A stretch of 64,000 nucleotides of DNA from Cristatella mucedo. Taxonomy: Eukaryota; Bryozoa; Phylactolaemata; Cristatellidae. Below are positions 34,201 through 45,800 of this stretch, one piece after another; positions within the stretch are counted from its first letter, which is position 1, and each line of letters begins with the position of its first letter. A program made the translations under genes and the position numbers. Location of the stretch: positions 2,179,001-2,243,000 of the forward strand of contig WPIO01000005.1 in the NCBI GenBank assembly GCA_009760855.2, written 5' to 3'. Below the pieces are notes generated by a model. The model ran no database searches. It was not told where the DNA came from and was given only the letters and a program-made list of their open reading frames with translations.

Positions 34201-37200
34201 AAGGTGTAGGGTAATTCCCCACTCTATGGGAAGATTTATTCTATGCTTGGTTTCCACTTCAGACAGTTTTCTGTAACTGTTTTTCTCTCAAGACTACAAG
34301 AGATTTTGAACTAGATCATTATTACCTGTGCACTACTTTGCTCTCGCTCAGGAAATTTCCTTTGCTTCCCGTAAAGGAAATCCGATGAGTTTTTGATTTT
34401 TTGCTTGGCCCTGGATCTTAGCTCAGAACTACGGTGCTTGTGCTTTGCGACCTTGGTAGTGGGTTCGAGTCATATAGCAGACAATCCTTTGTTGCCTGCT
34501 TCAAGCAAGATGATTGATAGTCGCTAAGGCTACTCTGCCTCTAAATAAACAGGGTTGATGAATCAGCCGACCTTTACTTTGCTTGATGGGGCAGTGTTGT
34601 AAATTTGCTTTGAATTGCTAGCAAGCTTAGACCATATGATCAGCTCTTAAAGTTAGCAAACTGCTTTCAAGCAAGCACTGTCATCTCCCGGCAGAGTCTG
34701 GCAAAAATGCCTGCAAGCACTGTCATCTCCCGGCAGAGTCTGGCAAAAATGCCTGCAAGAACGTCAACATGTGTGACCTTTTATTGATGTAGCTGTATTC
34801 CACGTAAGCAGTTGATACTGTTCGTGTGCTTACTTGGCAGCCTACTTTGGCCCGTAATGGTGTGGGCGACGCCCAAAGTTCCTTTGTGGTTTCGGAGACC
34901 CGGTGCTTGCCGGCTTTGGAATTGAAGTTGAGAAAGTGAGAAAATGGGGCCTGTGTCCATAATAGTCGTCACCTAATTGATTGAACCTCAGCTTTGGATC
35001 CTGGATGCATTCACGAGGATGCTGCCATCACCGTCCACCGTGCCGTAATCTTTTAGTCGCTGACTACTGACTCGTTTCGATCTTAAACAGCAAAGGTGTG
35101 CCGCAGCACTTGTCGTAGAAACTACCGAGAACGACTGCAATTTTCGAGTAGTTTTTCCGTGAATCAGCGCCTGTCGAGTGACTGTTAACCCGGCGAATGA
35201 ATGCTACTGGTTCATGCAGCTGGTTCAAAACCTCTTTGGTTCCTTTGACTCACTTACAGATGCACTCTTTTGTTGTTTCAGCCATTCTTTATGCTATGAG
35301 GTTTTGGAATGGCGTGTCGTGCAATGGCACAAACGATCCTTACTTTTCAAGCTAGATTCGTCTTTAAGTATCACTTACAAGTACAACCAGCAAGCCGCTG
35401 TCAGTTGGACTTGTGAGAGGTATTCTTAGTGGGCCAACAAACAGGGGGCCCCTGTTTGCCCCCCCCCCACCACCATGGCCTGATTTCAGCCTGCATGCAC
35501 ATGTCAATGCCTTCGAACCTGCCCAGTTAACTCGTCAATGATAATGTTGTGTGATTCCAGTGCGTCCATTTGCTGTGGTAACCCTCCCTTCAGGTTTCAG
35601 TACCGGTTTGCCTATGGACGCGCGTTCAGGTCGCAGTTTGTAAGCGATCTCCTGCTAAATGCGGCAGCTTGATGCCACAAGCTAAACTCTTCTGTCTTCT
35701 GTCATTCCAGCCGGAGAAGCGGTCGGCTGCAGCAGTAGCAGCAGCTGCTGCTGCTGCGTCGGCCGGTACAGCCCTTCACTTACCGTCGCAAGTAAATGTT
35801 GGCGCCCTGAGCAGCCCCGGTAGCACGCATGCGCACGACAATGGCATTCGACACTTCGTGCCTTTCCCGACCGGCCTGGGAGATCGGCTGTCACTCGCCG
35901 TCCAGCACGTGGCCGACGTAGGTGGTGCCGCAAAGCAGGCGCTGCTGCAGGCTGCTGTCGCCGCCACACCCGCCTCTTGCTCACAACCCCTACACAGCGC
36001 ACTTTTATGCGACGAGCTGCCCCACACACACACTCGAGATGCGTATCCTTCGTCCGATGCTGTAGGCGCTCGTATGTCTCGACGACAGCTTCGAGAAACA
36101 CCTGCAGGACTGCTGGGAAGGCGGAGTGCACCCGCCGGGTGACGTCATTCCCCTGACGTACGCCCCGCTCCAAGTGAGCGCTGCACCGGTCGTATCGGGG
36201 TTGGCAGGCACAGCAGGGCAGCCGAGGCAGATGCCTGAGCCTGTGGCAGCTGCCGCCGGTTGCTATCTGCATCGTGGCTCGTGGCAGGCCGAGCACAAGG
36301 CGCACCTGCTTCGCAACGCCGTCGCCGCGCTAGCCGGCCTCGCCGAGTGGGAGCACCTGGCCGGCAGTCACGCTCTCGCACTGAGGCATGCCGGCCTTGC
36401 CCTGCGCTGCCGAGGTGAGTCTGCGCAGTTGCAGCAGCAGCAGCAGCTGCTGCAACGGCTTCTCCCCCCGAGTCACTCAGGGAGGCCGAGGTGATGGTAT
36501 TCAGCACCGCCAGCCTGTGAGCCGTGCTCCTTGCCTGCCGGATGTGACGAGTGGCTTGCTTCTCTTTTGCTCACTGCGGGTAGCATCGCTGGAGAGCTTG
36601 ACGGGCAGCACAAGCTGGCAAGGCGGAGGCGGTGGCGGCGAGTGCGACCGGAGGCCGGAGGATGCGGGCTGCTCGCTTCGTGAGCACTGGCAGCCGGGTC
36701 AGCTGCTGCAGCTGCTTCGACTGTGCGGCGATGCACACGTCAGCCTGGCTCGCCAGAGCAGCAGCAGCAGCGGGCGCACCGAGGCCGGTGCCGAGGAGCC
36801 GCTCGGCGGCGGCGTGGAAGAGTACGAGCTGAAGATCTCTGCGTCGGCTGGAAGGGAGCTGCCTCTACCAGGTCGGTCGTTGCGAGCACCCACGTTGCCC
36901 GCACGCATTGAGTGGCGATGCGCAACTGAGCGATGCGCTGGGTCGTCGTCATCGCTGCCCTGCGGTTGGCGATCGGGCAGGGCCTGTCAATACACACTGC
37001 AAGCGGTCGTTCCGTCATGCATCAATATCGGCAGCAGTGGCGGCAGTGGCGAATGAGGGTGTTCTGGTATGGCAAGCCAATCCTGCAGCACCGTCGGTTG
37101 TAAGGCAATGTGATACATCTCTGCCTGTAACTTCGCAAAGCCACAATGATCAAGTGGGTGGAAACCTGGAGAGTTTTCTGTGGTGCACTCAAAGTTCAAG

Positions 37201-39770
37201 TGGCTTTCGGTGCACTTACGGTGGCCAGCAGACTTCGTCTCGCGAAACAAAGAGACAGTGAGAAGCATAGCTGAGTCGGTAGGGCAGTCGAGGAAATGAG
37301 TAGCGTGGAATTAGCAGCTCAGCACGGCTTGAAAGTAGGTGCCACAGTCGGCTATCGATCACAAAGCTCTTCTAGAGCACCTCTCATCTCGCCTGGGCAT
37401 CACTGGCATTGCTCTGTCTGCAATCGTTCAGGTCCTGTCTCAGTGGGAGACTCCAGAGTATAGACGTGAATGGACAAAGATCATCCGAGGTACCTCTGAA
37501 ATATGGAGTACCTCAGGGCTCCGTGCTAGGTCCGGTTCTTTTCACGGTTTATACTCCCCCTCTTGCTGATGTGATTGCCAAGCACAATCTAGGCTTTCAT
37601 TTCTATGCGGATGACACTCAGTTGTACCTTTGCTTTGATCCCTCCCAGCCTTCGAGCACCTCAAATTCTCTCAACTCACTTGTTGCATGTATTGGTGACA
37701 TCTGCACATGGATGGTAGCAAATTTTCTGAAACTAAACGATGATACAACTAACTTACTAGTTATGGGCAAACCCAGTGTGATTCAGAAATTGGAAAGACC
37801 GACGCTCAAAATTGGCTCTGCCAGCATATCTCCTGTTGAATCAGCTCGAAATCTAGGTGTCATGTTCCAAAGTGACCTCTCGTTCGACGACCACATCAGC
37901 TCCACAATTAATCTGCCCACTTTCAGCTACATAACATTGCTAAAATTCGGGCCTGTTTAGATAAGGATACCACGTCCAAGTTGGTCCATGCATTCGTGAC
38001 ATCCCGCCTCGACTTCTGCAACTCACTGCTTACTGGCCTACCGGCATGTGCGATCAGGCGATTGCAGCTGGTGCAAAACTCTGCAGCTAGGCTTGTCTGT
38101 CGAGAGCGCGACATTTGCCACATCACATCACTTCTCGCCGACCCGCACTGGCTACCAGTCAAGCAACGGATCGACTTCAAGGTTTTGTCGCTCACTTTTA
38201 GGTCCCTTCATTCTTTGGCTCCAGCCTATCTCTCAGATCTACTCCCCCACCAGGCTAAGCATCGTACCACCGGCTTTTCGGAATTCAACAGTCTACCAAT
38301 ACCTCGTATAAACCTCAAATCCTTTGGAGACCGTGCATTTAGTTCGTATGCTCCCAAAGCCTGGAACTCTCTCCCGACTTGTTTCAGAACATCCCCTGAC
38401 TTGACCACATTTAAAAAGAACTTAAAAACACCTATTTAGGACAGCATTTATTGGGTCCCTGTGATTCATCCTTCATGTGCTTATGAGTGCTGACACTGTG
38501 CATGCTGCCACTGACCACATTTGCATGCTGACCCTATGCATGTCACCCCTAACCATGTTATTCATGTTGTTTGTTTATCAAGCATGATATTACTCACCAT
38601 TCAATTGCATTTCCCTTTGCAGCAAATGTGAATCGCCTAGAAAGAGATTGAAAACTCTGAGGGCGCTTTATCAAGTGCATTATTATTATTATTATAATTA
38701 TTAAGTCCTGCAGTCTAGAAACTGCAGAGCAGAAGCTTGTGTTGCCTACGTTCTTTAAGCGCAGGAATGAAACAGCTAATAATTGTCCACTGAAGATCTG
38801 AGGGCACGAGGAGGTTGAAACTGGTGCAGCAGTTCAACTAGTTATGAAGGAGCCAAGCCGTGGTGGGCCTTTTAGGTCAGAGTAAGAGTTTTGCTCTGTA
38901 TCTGTTGATCGACCGGGAGCCATTGCAGCTCCTTCAGTGAGGGGGAGGAGCATGGCTGAAACCCTGGGATTTGTTGACTAGCCTTGCAGCCGTGTTCGTC
39001 ACCAGCTGCAGAGGCTCAGTAGCTTTTCCAGTAACCTAGCCAAAAGGCAATTGCAGTAGTTCAGCCAAGATAGAATCAGGGAGGTAGTTTAATTTTTAGC
39101 AGGCCATCGTGATTGGCCACCACTAATTTTTAACAGGAATCGAACGTGATGGCTAGCTGTGTAAGTAGTCTTCTTGATGAAGCTTTCAAATTAGAGCTGT
39201 AATAAAAGAGGATAGCACTTAGTTTTGTTTTAATGTCCCTAATCGGGCAGGCCCTTTGACACAGGCATCCCGAGCAATGGAAAAGTTAAAAGCCTGTGAT
39301 TATGTAGACGAGTTTTCCGATAAATAACGACAACGACATAACGGGCTCAGGTCCAGCCTCTGCTCTGCATTGCTTCTTTTCTTTCGCAGTCGTTTCGCTC
39401 AGCCTCGGAGCATTTGGCTTTTCGCTTTCAGCCGACTACGAGTGGGCGTCGCAGCGACATGCTGACGCTGGCGAATCGCTGAAAGTGGCCGTGAAGTGCT
39501 ACGATTGTGTGCTCGCAAAGCTTCCCGGTGTGTCGCCCTCGGCTGCGGCCACAGTCATCGATTCGACCGGTGGCGACGAGGCCACCGCCACGCCGCATTC
39601 GGCCCACGTGCAGGTCACGAGGCGCTGTGCCAACGCCAAGAACGAGATCGCCAATCTTGAGATGAACGCGGCCGCAGCTCAGCTGCTCACCCGGACGGGG
39701 GCTGGTAAGGGCGCTCACGAGCCACGCAGCGCCCACTCGGACCACCCACCCTCGGCTGGCACGGCTGCTG

Positions 39771-39835
<65 letters not shown>

Positions 39836-42800
39836 AGAGGCAGTGCCGAGCGCAGCGAGCCCGTGTACGTGCCTGGCTACCATTTTGGCTGTCACGTATT
39901 CGCATCAGTTGCAACAGCTGACCCTGCGCCTGAATGTGTTGCACTCAGGCTCGAATGCCGTGAGCTCATCGCCACCACCACCACCCCCCCCCAGCCAGTT
40001 GCTTGAGGCGTGCTCTCTGCTGCTGCGGCTGCTTGATTTGATGTTTGATCTTGTTATTGATCTTGTGGCCTTCTTTTTTGACGGGGGGGGGGGGCTTTAT
40101 GAGAAATGTGCATGCCAACCTTGTCTGCTGACCTGTCACGTCGTGTGCGTGTGCGCACCCTGCAGGCAACCAGGTCGCAGGTGCCCAGAGCTTGGAGACC
40201 GTTCGGGTACTGGTTGCTTCGAGTCGTCAGTACCTCGAGCAAGGCTTGGCCGCTTTTACCACCATCGGGGACGACGTGAACGCGGCGCTGCTGATGTGCA
40301 ATAGCGGACGTCTGCTGCGGATCGAGGCCGAGGCGCATGCCTGGCAGATGGCCGACGATGTCGCTGCGGCTGCTGCCAGCGGTTCTGCTGCTGCCGCTCA
40401 GCGCAGCGAGTTCAGTCCGATCGAGCGGGAGCTGTACGCCAAGGTCAGTCAGTGGGTGCCATGCTGGAGCCGATCGTAGCCGGTTGACATTAGGTGTTGA
40501 CCGGACCGCGTGTGCTCGATACGATGTTCAATGTGTGCAATGGGTTTTCTGACCAGCGATGCCAACGATGGCTGGTATATTAGCCATGCCAGCACCGGTG
40601 ACGTAGCATCCTCGCGGGTACATGCACCAGTTCGGACTGGATATATAACCTTTGCTAAATTTGATGGTTGATTGGTTTTTTGCAAATCTCGTGTATTCTT
40701 GAGTGATTTCGAGAGGACGAAAGTCTGCTAGAAACCGAGGCGATCGGTGATGCAGCTTTCGTCGATCTCTGTTTACTGTAAGCATTGAGTATCACAGATA
40801 ATCTTGTTTAGCCGGTCAATGATGTACAAGAGATCATTCTTGCTGTCAAGTACTCGACATATTGATGCAAGTATTCTACCTGATGTAATGTGTCTGATTT
40901 TTTTATCGTTGCAGTCATTTTTTTTGTTTATTGCTGCATGCTTTCCTATGAATGTTCACGAGACTGTGAAGCCTGGCATGGTGCAATAGATGGAGGCATC
41001 AGAACCTCTAGCAGTGCATCAGAACCTGTAGCTATGTGTCAGGCGCTGCACACTGGCTAGAGTGGCAATTTTTTACTGCACCACCGCCCCAGGGGTAAGA
41101 TGCTCACCTTTAACGACCAAAGTCGCGGTCTCGAGCCTTGCGGTATGTGTAAAACGCCTGGTTAGAGATTAAGTTCACTCGGGGTTCTCTACAAACGAAT
41201 TGCATTTTTCAGTGATGGTGCAATGAGAGATATGGTAAGGTTATTATTTTCTATATCACGATAGTGTAGCTAGAAATAAAAGGCGTCGTGGAGCCAGTCG
41301 GTTGGGTTATTTGAAATTGAGCGGCTTAATTCATGTCTCCACACTGCTCCTGTGGCATACTGCCTGTTCTAATGCAGAAGCAGACTTGTCACGGTTCTCT
41401 TGGAAATGTATTTTTTTTCAGATGCCTTATAGTCTCTGGTGTTTCTCAGTGTCTGTTTTTCTGAAATTATTAGTTGGCAAACTTTAAAGAGCATTCTTTT
41501 TGTATATCCATAATTTCTAGTCTTCATATGGTGCTGGCAAATTAAGGAGTGATTCGCTTACTCGCTATGTGCTGCTGCGAAACGTCAGCTTTCAGTGTCT
41601 TTGGAATAGGCAATGTTAACTGAGCGTGGTAACGAGGCTTGGTGAGGGAAGAAAATGCTGAATATTATTGGTCGCAGTATATTCGGCCTCTTATAGATCT
41701 TGGCCACCACATTGTGCCAAGACTTTGCAAGATAGACACTCTTTCGTGTCTCGAAATCGTGCTTGAGGGTCTGTTCATATTATCCGTGCTGCCTCTTTTG
41801 CGTGATAAAAGTAAAAAAAAAGCACAGGAATAGAGACCGAACATTTTCTTCAGTTCCTTTTTCGCGATTTTTTGGGAAAAATTATTATTAGAATGCTCCT
41901 ACGAGTATATCATACGGTAGTGTCATTTGCATTATCATGTCCTCACACAGTCAGCTAAGATATTGTTTATGGCTACCGGTAAGTGCCTCCGAGCCCGGGC
42001 AGTCGTAACCGCAGAATGTATGTTCCCCTCAAATGGAGGTGTCTAGCTGGCCATGCGTGCAAGCGCTACGGCGACCGTGACGATGCATTCCGCCAGTTGC
42101 TGAGCAACAGCTTGTTCGTTTCAGGCTACCGAGCTGTACGCTAGAGCGCTGGTGACCGTGAAAGCCCGAGACAGGACCGCTATAAGGGAGCACATCCGCG
42201 GGGAGATAGCCGGCGCCTACTTTAGCTGGGCCTCACTGCTGCAGGACTACCCGCCGCTCAGTGTGCAGAGCAAGGATGAGGTGGGTGTGCGCAAGCGAGC
42301 CGACCGCCGCCGTGCGGAGCAGAGCATCTCGATGCACCGCTCGACTTCCGGCCAATGCTTGCAGTCTGACTGCTGCTGATGCTCGCACCGAGGCATGTCG
42401 CTCGTGACTTCCGTCCGTGTACCAGCACAGCAGGATGCAGCCAGCCAGCCAGCCAGCCAGCCTCGGAATGGAAATAAGCTGCCCAGTAGCGAGTTTCTGT
42501 AGTTTCGTTGCACTCTGACACAGATTTGGTGCGTTTTTTATTTTTTTATAAAAAGGCTGAGCTTCGGTGGTCAGTTGCGTTGATTCTGCTGTCATTTGGT
42601 ACGAGTCGGCGGCCTAACGTCGAAGGGCCCCAGCACTGTGGAGACACTGCGGTGGTGATACAGGATATGGCAAGGTTACTGGACCGGCGGTCTCAGCCTC
42701 ACGCAAAGGGGAGTTCTCTGCCTTAAATCAGAGCGTTGGTCTCTCTCTGCCTGCCTCGAATTAGAGAGCTTTCCCTATGGCTCCGTGGTGGATACAGAGA

Positions 42801-45800
42801 CCGGGTCATTCGTAGCCGACATTTCATCGTTATTTTATAGTGGGATATTTTTGTTGCCATTTGCTTTAGCATAAAGAAGTCGTAGGATGGAAAGTCCCTG
42901 CTGTGTTCATTGGTCTGCCGTTGAGCACCAAGGCTCCTGCCTTTCCCACAAAAGTAATTATAATAATAACATATATCTTTTGTATAGCACCCTAAGAACA
43001 CTAAGTTTCTTTCTGCCCTTCCTGAAAAAGTAATAATAACGTCTTTTGTATAGCGCCCCAATCAATCTCTTCAGATGCACGATAAATTCACGGCAAGAGA
43101 AGCAGTAGCCAATAGTTAATGACAACCATCATGCACAACTAGCTGTGGAATAATCTTTCTATTGTGGCATCCGTCATCGCCTGTAGTACAAGGTTTTTTT
43201 ATTTCAAGGGTTGCTGCCATTGTGCATAGGAAATAATGTGAGTGCTGCTGATGAGTGGATTGCTACGCTTGTCTTGCTACGCAGGTCGAGCGGGAGTTCG
43301 TCGACCTCTCAATGAAAGCGCTGAAGTACTGCTGTCACCAAATGCAGCAGCCTAGGCACACTGCTGCGCCTCCACAGCAGCAGTCGGCAGCCCGCTGCCG
43401 CTGTGCAGCCGTCCACCATCGGCTTGCCTCCATGTATCACCATGCCTACCGGACTCAGCAGGTAGGAATGGCAAAGCACCACTTGCTTGTGATGCCCCGC
43501 TGCATACTGCATTGGCCCCCTCCCCAATGGCACAGCATGACCTCAAACTGCAGCGTTGGTGGTAATAAATACTTGGTGAGCCGTGATGGCACACTAGGTA
43601 AGGCGGTTGCTTTCACGACCTCGGTCCCGAGGTCGTGGGTTCGATTCCTGTGGTGGGCGATCCTTTATCGCCACTGCAAGCAGTGGTGATAGCCGTAAAG
43701 GCTCTTCTGTCGCTATACAAAACTGGCTGTTGAATCAGCTAGGATTTATTATTTATTATATTTAACTTGGACAGCGGCGCACACGTATGGAATGTCGCCA
43801 TTTTCTTGCTCCACACATCCTGTGTTCGTTGGCCTACATCCATTGCAAATGTGACAACTAGCTTGTGGTTAGGCAGCTGGTTAGGTTACTGACGACTCGC
43901 CCAATACACGATGTGCTCGTTGCAGTCAGCAGGTAACCAGGCGTTAGGCCGTACGATGGCTCGAATTTTGGTTTACTCGCGACGTGTCCGTGATGTTGAT
44001 TGTCCGTGATAAATGGCAGCTCCTTGCTTGAGATTGTAATGGGATTTTCTTTGGTGCTACACACTGCAAAATTGAACGAGCAGGTGTTGCGGTTGTCTTA
44101 GTTAACCCAAATGAGAAGCACAACTCGCGATTCCGTATGAACATTCTACTCTCTTCCTGATGTGCCTCGAGCTTGCTAGGGGTCAGGTCACCTCAACTTT
44201 ATTATTCCTTGGGCACCTGGCTTTAGCAAGCAGGTCAATCATCCTTAATGTGGGTAGATTCTTGCGCCTTCACATCTCCCTTTGTTTGTTATCGTCCCCT
44301 AAAGTCTTGATTAGTGTAGGGTTTAGTCTAACAATGTCCTGTATGTTGACACCGTGCATGTTACCACTAACCATGTGATCATGCTTCTGTTAAAAAAAAT
44401 ATAAAGTGCTTATAAAGAGATCAAGTTCTCTAAGGGTGCTATTTAAATGTATCATTATTATTGTTAGTATTATTATTATCATTATTATTATTATTATTAT
44501 TAGTGTGAGCAGGAGACACTTCATCAGGAGCACACACAATTCAAAAAAGCCAAAAAAAGTACTTCACTCGAGTAATTGTTGGTCGAGCAAGTTTGATTTC
44601 AAAGCTCAAATACTCCTTGGGTGGATGTGACCGTTACATTTGGCAGCAAGATAACGACCCTGCAAGCACACTGCCAGTCCAGTGAAGTACTTTTTTGAAG
44701 AATTCTTGTTTGGTACTGATGCAGTTGCTAAGTCAGTCGCGTGATTCTAACCCCAGGAAACGACTATGGTGCAATATCGACAGGCGGGTGAGGCCGGATG
44801 TTCGGCCTACACCAGTAGCCGACCTTTTCAATAAAACTCAGGTTCCGTGGAACGTGCAACTGTAGAAGAGACAACGCAGACAGACGCTGGTGGCCTGGCC
44901 TCTATGCTTGCCAGAGAAGAGAGGCAACAAAGAATCTTAACGGGACGACGTCGCACCAAACGCATGCATACCAGCAGCATACGTGTTTGTTTTTGTGCTA
45001 TCAATAATATTTTCTCATTCTTCTTATAACCAGTATTTTTGGTATGCCTGGCATCGTGCAAAAACGCTCTTATTACCCGAGCGAATTTACAGTTGCAGCA
45101 GCAGTTGCCATGCTGTGAGGATTTTTTGCTGCTGAATTTACTTGCCTCCTACGTAAACGTGGACCGTGTATCAAACCTATCGATCTGAATCAGTACAGCT
45201 TTTAGCAGTGAGGTTTAGAAAGCTTGACTGCCGTTCTGGGCTCTGGTCAGCCCGTGTGCCTGTCATTTCAGAGTGGTCGCATACAGAGTTAGATCACCCT
45301 GGATGTGTGGCAGTATTTGGAACAAGAGTATATTGTGGGTCTTTTCCACTGCTGCTGTACGAGCTGGGTAATACTTACACAGCTGCTTGTTTGTGTGGGG
45401 GATCTCGTAGGCTTCATTCGTGGGTTCGAGTCCATTGGGCGATCTGCAAGCGGCTGTGATTGCCTTTGAGGCTCATCTGCTGCTATACAAATGAGGCTGT
45501 TGAATCAGCTAATCTTTAATCTAATTTCTAGTTTGTTGCATTCCGTGCAGGATAATGATCAGAAGAAGCGACAGCTGCGCTCGCTCGCCGAGCAGCATTA
45601 CAGCAAGACCGCCGAGCGTCTGCTGGCTGCAATGGCGGCTGGCCATCCACAGGAGCCAGCTGCTGCCGATCTTGCCCTGGACCTGCTACGAGTTCAGTTG
45701 GAACGTGTCGCCTTGACCGAGTTCCTCTGGCTAGGTGAGTAACCTAGCAAAGCGTCGTGATATTTGGAGCTAATGCCGTCTGGCCCAACTTCATTACTGC

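Noticed and set aside
36388-37056. 222-codon + frame read as a single coding block
   Set aside because: Only 36584-36871 has EDRF1 homology and splice sites; the rest is open because of GC richness.
37330-38705. LINE copy as an active element
   Set aside because: It has frameshifts and a stop before the intact C-terminal frame and lacks the endonuclease and ORF1, so it is 5'-truncated and dead.
39485-40006. 173-codon + frame continuing past exon 13 into the CT repeat
   Set aside because: The gtaagg donor at 39705 ends the homology; the remainder is intron with a microsatellite.
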